A DNA stretch of 62,554 nt, taken from Gracilaria vermiculophylla. Its lineage: Eukaryota > Rhodophyta > Florideophyceae > Gracilariales > Gracilariaceae. Where the stretch lies: NCBI GenBank assembly GCA_019155205.2, contig JAHNZQ020000277.1, forward strand, positions 766,486 to 829,039, read 5' to 3'. The notes under the pieces are model-generated. The model was not told the origin of the DNA, ran no database searches, and saw only the letters and a list, made by a program, of their open reading frames with translations. Positions 21,606-30,929 of the stretch are shown here, in pieces. Position 1 is the first letter of the stretch. Every line of letters starts with the position of its first letter. A program made the translations under genes and the position numbers.

Positions 21606-22304
21606 CTAGTTGTCCGAGACGGAGTACGATACGCTGGCGCTGACGTCGTGCACAGAGGTGGAAAATGAGCGCAAGGTGACGTTTTGGGCGTTGGGAATTG
21701 TGCGCGGTCCGGTTTCCTGCCACTTTGCGGGCGTCTCAGTGCTCTTGTCGGTGTAGATGAGCATATCGAAGGAACAGGCCTCGTCCAGGATGGGCAGAAA
21801 GGCGACACTGGCGCTGATCTGCCGAATGATAGCCTGTATCTCTGCCATGATGGTGGCCTGGTTCTTGGTGGACGGCGGCGAGGGGGCGCTGGCGGGGCCG
21901 GCAGCGTCGGCGGCCTTGGCGGCGTCGGGGGTGTCGGGGGCGCCGGGGGCTGCGGGGGCGTCGGATGCATCGGGGGCATCGGACACGCAGACGTCAAACG
22001 CCCAGCGCTCAAGCACGGTCTTGGTGGCGGCGGAGGCAATGACGACAACGACGCGGCGCAGCGACGAGGTGTGCAGCCAGGTGCGCATCTGCGTGAGCAC
22101 GCTCTGCAGGAAACGCTGAACGGCGGGGTCGGTTGAGACGTAAACGGTGACGCCGTACTTTTGGGCGGGGGAGAAAGTCTCAGGGGGGTACACGCCCCGT
22201 AGGTAGAGCAACGTGTTGACGCCATAGGAGAAGAAGTCGGCGACGAGGTCAGCCGAGCCAGAAAGGGAGATGGAGTGGTCGGAGGCGGCTTGCTGCGGCG
22301 CCAT
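21606..22304 (-). CDS. MAD2: mitotic spindle checkpoint protein MAD2
   Basis: A 232-residue HORMA-domain protein. The family landmarks are in order: SISLSGSADLVADFFSYGVN (residues 11-30), RGVYPPETF (36-44), QKYGVTV, VLERWAFDV (97-105), IIRQISASVAFLP (159-171), SFDMLIYTD (178-186) and the safety-belt LRSFSTSVHDVSASVSY (211-227). MAD2 binds MAD1 at unattached kinetochores and CDC20 in the mitotic checkpoint complex, delaying anaphase. Human MAD2 has 205 residues; the excess here is mostly an Asp/Ala/Pro-rich insert at about 109-148, in the loop before helix C. The ATG lies at the start of the conserved domain; upstream frame is GGC-rich leader. It is head to head with the F-box gene and tail to tail with p115. 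Confidence 0.95.
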   Translation of the reverse strand: MAPQQAASDHSISLSGSADLVADFFSYGVNTLLYLRGVYPPETFSPAQKYGVTVYVSTDPAVQRFLQSVLTQMRTWLHTSSLRRVVVVIASAATKTVLERWAFDVCVSDAPDASDAPAAPGAPDTPDAAKAADAAGPASAPSPPSTKNQATIMAEIQAIIRQISASVAFLPILDEACSFDMLIYTDKSTETPAKWQETGPRTIPNAQNVTLRSFSTSVHDVSASVSYSVSDN

Positions 22305-22942
22305 GGCGGACGGCGGCGGCGGCGGCGGTGGGGCGATGGTGCGGCGCGGCGACGTTGCAGCGAGGCGGCGAGGCGGTGTGACGGCGGGGGATGGGAAGGG
22401 GAGAAGCGTCGACAGGGCCGGGCGCGCGCGGTGGGTGGTGGCGGCGCGAAAACGCGGGAAACGGGCGGGAATGTTTTGAAGTCGAAGCGGAGGCGCGCCA
22501 CGCGGGCGACGTGGCGGCGAGGGCACGCGGTGCGCGCACGCGCTGCAGGGCGCGGCGCGACGTCTTGTGAATTGGCGCTGCCCCGACGCGCAGCGGCGCC
22601 GGGCGCGACGCGGTGAACGCGCGCCGGTTAATGGCTGGCGCCGCGCGCTCGTACTCGCCCCCGCGCGCGAGCGCTTCGTGTGCGTTGCTTGGTGTGTGTC
22701 GGCCGCGCCCCGACGCGCGCCTGCGTTCACCTCCACTTCCACTGTCGCGTTGCCCCGCCCTTTCGCGCAGCCCATTCTTTACCGCTGCCCCCTGTCGCCC
22801 TTGCCCGTCCCTGCCCGCCCTTGCAGCCCTTTCCCCCCCGCACCCGTCTTCGTCCCACCTTCGCTCTCTTCATCCCCACCGCACCCTCCCACCGTCGATC
22901 CCCCCCCACGCCCGTCGGATCCGCCATCCCCCCTTCCCCCGC
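22305..22942. promoter_or_regulatory. shared upstream region of MAD2 and the F-box gene
   Basis: 638 bases between two divergent start codons, with GGC repeats near the MAD2 start (22313-22330), GC-rich sequence in the middle and a C/T-rich stretch (22780-22940) before the F-box start. No TATA box was evident. Shared regulation is an inference from spacing. Confidence 0.4.
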
Positions 22943-24064
22943 ATGAGAAGGACCGCGCCAATCTCGCTGCCGCACCGCTCGCGGAAGCGCCCGCGAGCCG
23001 TCACCATCTGCCACAGCATCCCCTCGCCCGCCGTTCCCCTTAAGCGCATGTGTCGGGCGCGTACGCCCACGCTTCCGCTGGACGTATGGCACAACGTCGC
23101 CACCCACTTGCCGCCCGCCGCGCTGGCCAACCTGTCGCTCACTTCCGCCGAGCTGTCGCCCATCGCCACCGCCACACTGCAGCGCAAGCTGTGGCACTCC
23201 GTGTTCCCCGCCGCGCCGTTTGACGCCCCTCAAGCGCACGCGCTCGTGCGCATTCTCTCGCTGTTGTCCGCCGCGCCGTCGCTGCGCCCCAAGCGCGTGG
23301 CCGCTCAAGTGGCGCTTTTGTGCCGCTTCGGAGGCAAGTGCAGCGACCTGGTGCTGCCCATCTCCGCGTGCTTCTCCAAGAGCAACGCCACGCGCTTCCT
23401 GCGCGTGGATGCGTGCCATTTGTCCAAATTGCCGTTGGCCAAGGTCACCACGCGCTCGTCAACCTCGCACTTTCCCTCGCCAAACCTCCCTCACGTTCAC
23501 TCTTTCTTCGACAGCGACCGCAAGGGCCCGCTGTACCCGCTGGCCTCCATCCTGCGCGCGGCGCTCGCCACGCACACCGACCTCAACAACCTCATCCCGC
23601 ACCTCAAAAAGGCGCTCGTCGAGGACGAGCGCCGCTTTCAGCGCGCGTGCATCGCGCACGACTTTGTACAGAAGCTGGCCGCGGACAACCGGCTGGTGCT
23701 CGAGCGGCTGGACTACTGCTTGGACGCGTGTGCGCAGGTGAGGGAGTTTCGGCGCGGCACGTGGGACAAGAAATTCGAGGAGTACGCGCCGCTGGTGGCG
23801 CGGCTGGTGGCGCTGCACTCGGCACTGGAGCCGTGCTACCGCTTCCTGCTCAAGACGGATGGCAACGCGCGACTCAAGGCCAAGCGGCTGATCACCAAGC
23901 TGATGCGCGTGAGGGCGTTCAGCGTTGCGGCGTTTGCCCGCACGCTTGAGGCTAACCTTTGGTGGGCTAGAAGCGACGAGAACCTGCGCAAGATGCGGAA
24001 AGAGATGCGCTTGCTGCATGTGTCGCGCAGTCGAGCGTCTACAGTGTGCAGGACATCGCGGTAG
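22943..24064 (+). CDS. F-box-like protein of unknown family
   Basis: A 373-residue intronless protein. Residues 44-85 (TLPLDVWHNVATHLPP, then LANLSLTSAELSPIA and LQRKLWHSVF) have the Pro, Leu and Trp pattern of an F-box, which would dock on Skp1 in an SCF ubiquitin ligase. A basic patch RSRKRPR (12-18) precedes it. The remaining 290 residues are mostly helical, with segments such as FRRGTWDKKFEEYAPLVARL and RLKAKRLITKLMRVRAF; I see no WD40, Kelch or leucine-rich repeats and recognise no substrate domain. The start at 22943 is the first ATG after the low-complexity leader; an ATG 35 codons later (MCRARTPTLP) is also possible. The function beyond a presumed Skp1 link is unknown. Confidence 0.65.
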   Translation: MRRTAPISLPHRSRKRPRAVTICHSIPSPAVPLKRMCRARTPTLPLDVWHNVATHLPPAALANLSLTSAELSPIATATLQRKLWHSVFPAAPFDAPQAHALVRILSLLSAAPSLRPKRVAAQVALLCRFGGKCSDLVLPISACFSKSNATRFLRVDACHLSKLPLAKVTTRSSTSHFPSPNLPHVHSFFDSDRKGPLYPLASILRAALATHTDLNNLIPHLKKALVEDERRFQRACIAHDFVQKLAADNRLVLERLDYCLDACAQVREFRRGTWDKKFEEYAPLVARLVALHSALEPCYRFLLKTDGNARLKAKRLITKLMRVRAFSVAAFARTLEANLWWARSDENLRKMRKEMRLLHVSRSRASTVCRTSR

Positions 24065-24638
24065 GAGAGGGAGCGCGAATGTGATATGTGTGCGAGTTAT
24101 GTTGCCCTGTTCGGCACGGGCAGGGAAGTAAATAGCTTGTCGGTCATTGCGGGCTACGCACGACGTGGAGAAGGCGTCGGAGGCGGCGGACGCGCACGGC
24201 GGAGGCGTCTGTGATGGCGACTGATGGCGGGTGATGGTGGCGGTCCGGCGCCGATGTTTATTGCCAGCGATAGGGTGCTGTGGCGCTCGCAGTGGAATGT
24301 CGACCAACGCGCGCGCGCTGAGTGGTGGACGGGTTCATTGCTCTTCATGTTCCGCCACTTTCGGAATAGCGCCCCGGTTTGCGCCGCGCTGAGCTTAAGT
24401 GGGGCGCCGCCTGCCCCGGTCGGACCGCCCGCCGCCCAGCGCGCGCCACCTTGCGCACTCCCGCTGCCGGTCACATGCGCGCGCCTGCGCGCCTTCGACT
24501 TATTCCGCGGTCCGCCCCCGTTACCCCCCCCTCCCCCCATTCGACCTCCTCCCCGCGTACTCCGCTCGGCGCTCCTTTCGCCGTCGTCTCCGCGCCGCCC
24601 CCTCCTCCTACTCGCCCCGCGTCCCCTGCCTGAGCAGC
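24065..24638. other. intergenic region before the Med30-like gene
   Basis: This gap carries the 70-base segment (24450-24519) that also occurs at 1-70. The end is C/T-rich and likely contains the transcription start of the Med30-like gene. Open frames crossing it are GC-driven and unsupported. Confidence 0.45.
24450..24519 (+). repeat. second copy of the 70-bp window-edge sequence
   Basis: Identical to 1-70 over all 70 bases. Here it lies in unique-looking sequence 120 bases upstream of the Med30-like start codon, suggesting that this is the original location. Confidence 0.9.
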
Positions 24639-25188
24639 ATGCAGCCGCTGCCGCAACAGCCACCAGACCTCAAGCTCCTCGTGCACAACGCGCGCCTCGA
24701 GCTCGACGCCATTCTGGCCACCCTCAAGCATGTGCTCACCTCTGTAGCGGTACGTTTCCTCACCCCCTCATCGCACATACATGTCTTCTAACACTTCCTA
24801 GCAGAGCGGCGAGCAAGACGCCGACAAGACCGATCACTCCGCGCCCACCACCACCGGCCTAAGCCCCCCGCCCCCCGCCCAACCCATACTTACCCTCGAG
24901 CCCGTCATGCAGCGCTTCGAGAACTTGCGCACCGCCGTCGCCAAGGCCGTCTCCGTCCACGCCGCTATTATGGCCAAGGCGCAGCACGACGAAACGCAGC
25001 TCACCCCGCAGCAACGTGCCACCCTGGTGGAACAGAAAAGATCCTTGGTGGAGGAAGTGCGTGTCAAGAACGACAAGATCAAACTGCTCATCGATCAACT
25101 TCGCGACTTGCACCGCGATATCACCGTCTTGGTTAGTACCTGCTTTACTGCCAAACCAACACTCCCGCCGGTGCGACAAAAGAAATGA
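24639..25188 (+). CDS. Mediator subunit 30-like protein, one intron
   Basis: Predicted as join(24639..24749, 24805..25188), about 164 residues. Exon 1 encodes MQPLPQQPPDLKLLVHNARL and ends in phase 0 at a GTACGT donor (24750). The intron is only 55 bases and ends in TAGCAG, a tandem NAGNAG acceptor that could add or drop one Gln. Exon 2 gives a disordered Pro/Thr linker and then a helical region, with QRFENLRTAV and VRVKNDKIKLLIDQLRDLHR followed by DITVL. That pattern matches Med30, a head-module subunit linking activators to RNA polymerase II. The C-terminus is uncertain: a possible GTTAGT donor occurs right after the DITVL codons, so a third exon may replace the last 18 residues. Med30 homology is moderate because the family is short and divergent. 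Confidence 0.6.
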
Positions 25189-25363
25189 CCCTTGCTGCAA
25201 CTCACGCTATGCTGCACATAAACCTAACTTGCATTGTCGAATCATCCCGCAACAAACATGATGGCCGGGTAACACTCCATCTTACGCGCACCGTTTGTCC
25301 TGTCTAACCCTGTACGACGGTACGAGCTTTCGGCTTTTTCAACGCCACAAAGGTGCTCGCCTG

Positions 25364-27664
25364 TCACGTGCTCAATCCACGCTCTGCCACAGCTATTTCG
25401 TCGGGAAAAGTATCGCGCAACGCCACAGTAATCCGCGGCAGGTCTTCTAGCCGTGTTAGATCTACGCTCATGAGATCAAAGGCAACCGTTGCTCTACTCT
25501 GATAAAGCTTTTGTAACGTGGCATTGTCGAGCACGGGGATTCGAGGGTAGCGCTGCGAGAAATGAGTCAGGATCGTTCTCCATGCTTTCATTCTAGTCGC
25601 ACACACGTCTAACGCCTCACTCGTCGTGCAGTGTCGCTTTTCCTCAGCCTCAGCCCGCATGTCGTCCTCGAGTGTTGCCTCATGTATGGCTAGCGTCGCA
25701 AATTTTCCCGCCTCTGCCAGAGCCTCGCACGGCCTGGTATCTCCAGAGTACACAATCTTCCAGTCGTAGACGCAGTCTTTCACCACCACGCCGTATGAGA
25801 ACGGGCAGTGAATCACCTCCACACACCCAAGTTCGAATCCGAACGTATCCGCAAAAATCTTCGTCTCTGGGGCCTGTGGATCTGTCAAAGAGCCCGCGTC
25901 GAAAAAGCGAAAGCACCTTTGCGAATGGGGCAACTGGTCCAGCAGAGGAACTTTCGCAGCCGCCTGAAAGGCCGTCAACCAGCGCTCCAAATATGAGGGC
26001 CCGATGATTGCCAATTGCGGCCCGTTTCGAAACTCTTCATGTTCTGCCATTGCCTGGTTTCGTTCATGTAGCAAACTCATCAGACCTAGATGGTGATCAG
26101 CGTGCATGTGCGATACAAAGATGACCTTCATTGCGCACAAAGCACGTTGGGCACGCTCCAGGCCAAACTGACGTACCATTTGGCCCCAAGTCCCCTCCCC
26201 GCAATCAAGGAGGATTCCACCGCGCCCGAACAAATCTATCATGGTTGACGAAACGTTTCGTTGTTTGCCGGGTAGACATGCTCCGGTTCCAAAGAACCGC
26301 ACTGCTGTGCAAGCAGAAGACAGACGAGATATGCAGCTGGGTGTCTCACCCTCCGGGCCGCCCGGTAGCGGTTCCCCTGCATACGGCGATGATGTTTCCC
26401 TCCACGCCCTTTTCGGATGACCAGGCTTTCTCTCTATGAAGCGTGGGCGTACATTTGACTTATCCGGTCCAGATACAGACTTGGGGGAAAGTATGTACCT
26501 CAGCTTGCATTCGGAGACAATCCATTTTCCAAGTCGATCTCCATACATTTCGCTTTCCAAAGAACTGCTTAGTTTAATCGAGTCTTCATGTAAAAGGCTT
26601 TTTCCCTCCTTCTGTTTCTCTGTGATGAGCTGTCGCGCTTCCTCCAAGCTTATCGGGGAGCTCGGATCCGTCGAGTTTGGGGGCAAACAAAAAAGCTCCT
26701 TGTCTATAGTGTAATGCAATAGCGCAAGGTCTTCGTTGTGTGTGAGATACGCAGATCCTCCAGGGCTTACTGATGAGTGTAGCGGAATATGCCCAACATC
26801 CTTTCCAAATGAGTCACACCACTCACGGTACTGTGGGTCATGAAGAACTTTTCTGGGCGCCAAATGCACAAGCAAGCAAACACGCTTAATCCTTTGTTCA
26901 GAGCTTGCCACTTCTTCGTAAAGATCAAATGCACTCGGATTCAGTGCGGGACAGGATACCAGACTGCGAACGTGATGAACAGTAGGACATGATATAACTA
27001 GAAACAAGGGGCCCGGAGTTTTCGGAGACATCACTTCTGCCGGTGTGACAACCCTGCCATCTTCAGTAACAACATTTTCACCCCTTTGAAGCGTTCCGAA
27101 GTTTCGGCCTTTCTTCACGCCAAGCTCCAAGGCACGGTCAGGATTAAACTTTCCTCGAACATCTTGAACGCGGCATATGTACGATACTGCATCATAGTGA
27201 GCTCCAAATCCAGTTTCAGTTTTCATGTCTCTACGGCACTTGATGGGAACTGCTTGAATGGTAACGTTGTCATCTTTAGTGACTGTGATCGGGTGTGTTT
27301 CTGCTTTGGTCTCGATGTCAATTTCTATGACTTGCAGAGCGAGAGAAGGTCTGTACGTGAACCCCTTTGCAGCTTGAACTAAATCAAGCATGCCATGGGG
27401 CGCCGTTATGTTAAGCAGTCGCTTCCCGGCATCTGCGACAGTGAGTAGAAACCCGAACAATCCGCCGACTGAGGGTGCTGCCAAGGAAGATAAGTATATT
27501 CCTTTCAGTCGTCCAAACTTTACCCCATATTCGGCGAACAAGCGTTGGGTACCATCACCGCATTCGAATAAATAACGGCTATCGTCAAAAAACAATTGAA
27601 CGCATGAAGGTGCGTCCTCGACGCCTGATCCAATGACTTCCACAAACGAATGCATTTCAGTCAC
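25364..27664 (-). CDS. long-form tRNase Z (ELAC2 type)
   Basis: A 766-residue intronless protein that should cut the 3' trailer from pre-tRNAs in nucleus and/or mitochondria. The N-terminal half is the inactive beta-lactamase-like domain typical of the long form, with RYLFECGDGTQRL (30-42) and LSSLAAPSVGGL (58-69). The C-terminal half has the working zinc site: FFGTGACLPGKQRNVSS (457-473), LLDCGEGTWGQ (485-495), the HMHADH motif (519-524), the YSGDTRP loop and LTHFSQRYPR near the end. The length fits the 700-900 residues of the eukaryotic long form. The chosen Met is the first of two in MTEMHSF; no obvious mitochondrial presequence is seen. It is transcribed away from a small divergent frame 80 bases upstream. 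Confidence 0.93.
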   Translation of the reverse strand: MTEMHSFVEVIGSGVEDAPSCVQLFFDDSRYLFECGDGTQRLFAEYGVKFGRLKGIYLSSLAAPSVGGLFGFLLTVADAGKRLLNITAPHGMLDLVQAAKGFTYRPSLALQVIEIDIETKAETHPITVTKDDNVTIQAVPIKCRRDMKTETGFGAHYDAVSYICRVQDVRGKFNPDRALELGVKKGRNFGTLQRGENVVTEDGRVVTPAEVMSPKTPGPLFLVISCPTVHHVRSLVSCPALNPSAFDLYEEVASSEQRIKRVCLLVHLAPRKVLHDPQYREWCDSFGKDVGHIPLHSSVSPGGSAYLTHNEDLALLHYTIDKELFCLPPNSTDPSSPISLEEARQLITEKQKEGKSLLHEDSIKLSSSLESEMYGDRLGKWIVSECKLRYILSPKSVSGPDKSNVRPRFIERKPGHPKRAWRETSSPYAGEPLPGGPEGETPSCISRLSSACTAVRFFGTGACLPGKQRNVSSTMIDLFGRGGILLDCGEGTWGQMVRQFGLERAQRALCAMKVIFVSHMHADHHLGLMSLLHERNQAMAEHEEFRNGPQLAIIGPSYLERWLTAFQAAAKVPLLDQLPHSQRCFRFFDAGSLTDPQAPETKIFADTFGFELGCVEVIHCPFSYGVVVKDCVYDWKIVYSGDTRPCEALAEAGKFATLAIHEATLEDDMRAEAEEKRHCTTSEALDVCATRMKAWRTILTHFSQRYPRIPVLDNATLQKLYQSRATVAFDLMSVDLTRLEDLPRITVALRDTFPDEIAVAERGLST

Positions 27665-27744
27665 GACAAAGCAGTCTACGCCGAGTCTTTCTGTGGCTTT
27701 GAAAAAAAATTACGTTTGATACGCCCAGCACAGTTACAACAGAA

Positions 27745-27936
27745 ATGTTTTCCGGTTTATCGGGCATAACTTCGCCACATTCCACGGAGCCTCGCACAGG
27801 TCTGCGAGTGCACGAAGACAGACAAGTTCATGGGATTTCCAAGAGCAAAGCTGGAAAGCTTGTGTTTGTCTACATGGCCAGCGCCGCCGACATGGCAGCG
27901 CGGCGCACGCCTGTTCTCCTAAAAGACGAAGACTGA
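27745..27936 (+). CDS. small hypothetical protein
   Basis: A 63-residue frame, MFSGLSGITSPHSTEP onwards, ending LLKDED and two successive stops. It starts 80 bases from the tRNase Z start, on the other strand. I do not recognise it. It has a central segment GISKSKAGKLVFVYMAS that looks protein-like, but it is too short for certainty and may be a chance frame. Confidence 0.3.
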   Translation: MFSGLSGITSPHSTEPRTGLRVHEDRQVHGISKSKAGKLVFVYMASAADMAARRTPVLLKDED

Positions 27937-28436
27937 TAATTTGGATCTACAGTAATTCTTGATCCTGCGGCTCTAGTTTTCTGGTTCATCCCAACGACCG
28001 ACTGAAGTCTACCCATCTCCTGTATCTGGTAGTTCGACGATAACGGCATGCGTGTAGTGCTTTACATTTAAAGCACAACAGAAAAGAAGGTTTGAGATAG
28101 TAGAAGAGCAACTCTTCGTTAATCCTTCACGATAAGTGATCTTATTTCTTTTAATCTCTCTAAAAGCTCTCTCTTTCGATAAAAAGAACAGAGAAAGATT
28201 AAGATATGCCATCGTTGTCTCAGAGGTGTGGTGTACCATTGTGGGACGTTTGCTTGGAGTCTGAGTCAAATGAACACACTGTTGTCGTCGGGAATTTCGC
28301 GGCATCACCTAAGCGCTCGTGAGGAAGAAACTAGTAGTTTCTTTACATCAGTACACTCGAGATACACCTGGGCCCCAACCGCGCTCGTTGTGAAAGCCAA
28401 AAGGAGGGCCTTCCTCCTCAACTAACTTGCTTTTCA
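27937..28436. other. intergenic region, no recognised gene
   Basis: 500 bases between the small frame and the MRE11 stop codon. Only short frames on both strands; an A/T- and CT-rich patch near 28130-28200. It probably holds the 3' end of the MRE11 transcript. Confidence 0.4.
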
Positions 28437-30929
28437 TTACATGGCGTCATCACCGCTTTCTTCGTTGAGATCAACGGCGGTCACATTCCTCCGAATCTTT
28501 GTCCTGTTTGCAAACGGAGTCCTTCGTGAGCTGCCAGACGCGACTGATTCCGTTCTGACTCGAGCAGAAGCACGAGCACTGCTGCCACTCGCGTTACTTG
28601 CGGCCCTTCTCTTTCTAGTCGAAGGTGCTGGCTTATACTCTTCATCCTCATCATCTACAACTTCTCTCACGGGTTCAGGTAAAATTTCATCTTCGTCGTC
28701 ACTAGATTCAGCCAAGGACATGTTTCTCCTCCCTATCCTCGGAGGTCTCGAGCCGGAGGCCGCGCCTCTTGTCGATTGCCTTGGTGCTGCACCCCCTCTT
28801 GCTCTTCCTCTCCTACCGCTCTGTGCCCGGTCTCTCGTTGATCTTCTCCGAGGTTCAACCGCATTTATACCATCAACTTCAGAGTTGTCCATGTCCTTCA
28901 GTTTCTCTATTTCAGCATTTGCGTTCGCTAGCCGAGGCACTGAAGTTACCATCTCATGCACCTCGTCCAAATTGGCATCGAAAGCTTCCTTCGCGGCTTC
29001 AGGATCCTGCATCTGATCCCCACCGTCAGCTTGAATCTGATTTACGCCCCCTGCTTCCCCAAGGGTGGCTGCGTTTTGATTGCTTCGAATCGATTGTGTG
29101 TTACCGAGCGTTCTGTCAGGAGTAAAGTTAGATTTTCCTTTCCGAGTTGTGGGCTCTTTAGAGGCTTGCTGTGTTCCTATGTTGTGGCCGGAGGTCAGGG
29201 CGCGAACAACAGCAGCGGATGCGGCTTGCTGAAATTTTTTTACCATTTCTTGCTCGTCAATGGACTTCTCGGCGTTCATGGCCTCTTCCAAAGTCTTGTC
29301 TTGCTGGACTTTGAGATACGAGGCAACATAGTCCACAATTGCCTTATTCTCCTCTTTGTTGACAAACTTATCGACGGCGTTCGTCAGAGTGTCGAACTCC
29401 AAAAACTTGAGACCTGTGCCGCCCACGCGATGATGATAGAGATAGTACTGCACCAACCTTGGAATCTGGATGATATTGCTGTTGGCGTTTCCATCTTGAG
29501 AGAGCATTGCCTCATTTTCCTCACCCTGGTCAAAACCATTTTCGTAACCGACCCCCTGGCGTCCCTGCAAAAACGCCGTTGAACGCTTCGAAGGGAGTCG
29601 TTTGCGGCGGTAGTACAGGAGAATGTCATCGGGTGAAGCTGCCTTGCCCTCAAAATCTTTCCCGAGTCGGCGAGGGTTGGGCGGATCCCAGTCTCCCGTA
29701 ATCTCGACGCGCAAGCGTATCAGTGGGCGACGCACGATTTCGGTGAGCTTTCCTACGTACCAGGACCGTGGTGGGTACTTGACATTGTTGAAGGGATAAA
29801 AAGCTTCGCCGGTCCGAAGAGCGCTGAGCTTCACATCAAATGCGGCCTCCTGCCGATTCAGCAATTGCGTGATCCTTCTGCTCAAGAAGCTTTTGACGCC
29901 CTCCGGGTCGGTCTCGGACAGATGCGTTTGGTCGCTGAGCGCAATGTCTTCAAATTCGAAGTTGCGGACGGTGTATAACGGCACAGGGCGGTGCTTGAGT
30001 TTTCCTTTGTGTACCTGCAGCAGTACGCAATGCTTTGGTTTGGACTCTCCCTCGATCAGACTTGTAGCGACCGTTGACCCCGGTTGCACGATGGGGGGTT
30101 CGGACAGCGTTAATTCCGGGAGACTGACATGTTCATGACCCCACACGACGTAGTCCAACCACGGTGGTAACAAAGTGTCTGATATGCCCCTCGACGAACC
30201 GCGAGTGATGCGATTTTGATGCAAGACAAACAAATTAAACCAGCCCAATGCGCTGTCTTCGTGCTGGTCAGTGGGATGGCGGGATTCAGCGCGACGCGCA
30301 GGCTCATGTGGACTGTGCCATTTGACGTTTCGCTGTCGGGCCCATGTGTCGTAAAGGATTTCGTCGCGGATGTTTCCCAGCCCGTAGAGGGCCAGTTTGG
30401 TTTGGCCCTTCTGGAGCAGAATGGGAAAAATATCGATCTTGTTGGAGGTGTTCATCTTGCCGAAGTATGTCACGAGGCCCGCGTGCGACAAGAGGTCTAT
30501 GGCGCTGAGAGCTTTGAGGCCGATGTCGCCCGTGGGATCATCGTGGTTTCCGTGAATGACAAACACCGGCAGGCTGACGGCCAGCGACGGGCTCATGTAG
30601 TTGACCTCGGCGGGATCGCTGCGAACTGCGAGAGTGACCTCGCCGTCCGGAGACAGACACGCGTGGCGCAAAATTTTCATAGTCCTGACGATTGTGGATC
30701 GCGAGGGCTTGTTGTGGTGGAAGAGGTCACCACCCAGAAGCACCATGTCGACTTGGTTGGCCTTGGCGATCTGCAGAACCTCCTCAAAGGCGCGAAAGGA
30801 GTCATCGCCGCGAACGGGGTCGTTCTCCTGGAACCCAAGGTGGTTGTCCGTCGATATGAGGATCTTTATGAGAGAGTTGGGGTCCGCTTCGGCGACCACG
30901 GGACGACGGCGACTAGGCGAGTCTGACAT
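28437..30929 (-). CDS. MRE11: double-strand break repair nuclease MRE11
   Basis: An 830-residue intronless protein, the nuclease of the MRE11-RAD50-NBS1 complex that resects and signals DNA breaks in the nucleus. The phosphoesterase motifs are complete: STDNHLGF (26-33), GGDLFHHNKPS (66-76), GNHDDP (127-132), LHQNR and WGHEH. The capping domain follows, then a long disordered tail with an Arg-Gly-rich GAR-like segment (GRRGRARGGAAPRQSTRG) and an acidic stretch (SSDDEDEILPEPVREVVDDEDEEYKP). The tail makes it longer than the human protein (708). I start at 30929 (MSDSPSRRRP); an ATG 21 codons upstream (30992) gives an extension without family support. No sign of decay. Confidence 0.95.
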   Translation of the reverse strand: MSDSPSRRRPVVAEADPNSLIKILISTDNHLGFQENDPVRGDDSFRAFEEVLQIAKANQVDMVLLGGDLFHHNKPSRSTIVRTMKILRHACLSPDGEVTLAVRSDPAEVNYMSPSLAVSLPVFVIHGNHDDPTGDIGLKALSAIDLLSHAGLVTYFGKMNTSNKIDIFPILLQKGQTKLALYGLGNIRDEILYDTWARQRNVKWHSPHEPARRAESRHPTDQHEDSALGWFNLFVLHQNRITRGSSRGISDTLLPPWLDYVVWGHEHVSLPELTLSEPPIVQPGSTVATSLIEGESKPKHCVLLQVHKGKLKHRPVPLYTVRNFEFEDIALSDQTHLSETDPEGVKSFLSRRITQLLNRQEAAFDVKLSALRTGEAFYPFNNVKYPPRSWYVGKLTEIVRRPLIRLRVEITGDWDPPNPRRLGKDFEGKAASPDDILLYYRRKRLPSKRSTAFLQGRQGVGYENGFDQGEENEAMLSQDGNANSNIIQIPRLVQYYLYHHRVGGTGLKFLEFDTLTNAVDKFVNKEENKAIVDYVASYLKVQQDKTLEEAMNAEKSIDEQEMVKKFQQAASAAVVRALTSGHNIGTQQASKEPTTRKGKSNFTPDRTLGNTQSIRSNQNAATLGEAGGVNQIQADGGDQMQDPEAAKEAFDANLDEVHEMVTSVPRLANANAEIEKLKDMDNSEVDGINAVEPRRRSTRDRAQSGRRGRARGGAAPRQSTRGAASGSRPPRIGRRNMSLAESSDDEDEILPEPVREVVDDEDEEYKPAPSTRKRRAASNASGSSARASARVRTESVASGSSRRTPFANRTKIRRNVTAVDLNEESGDDAM

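Noticed and set aside
22613..22942. N-terminal extension of the F-box frame
   Set aside because: Pro/Ser/Ala low-complexity sequence, better explained as 5' leader.
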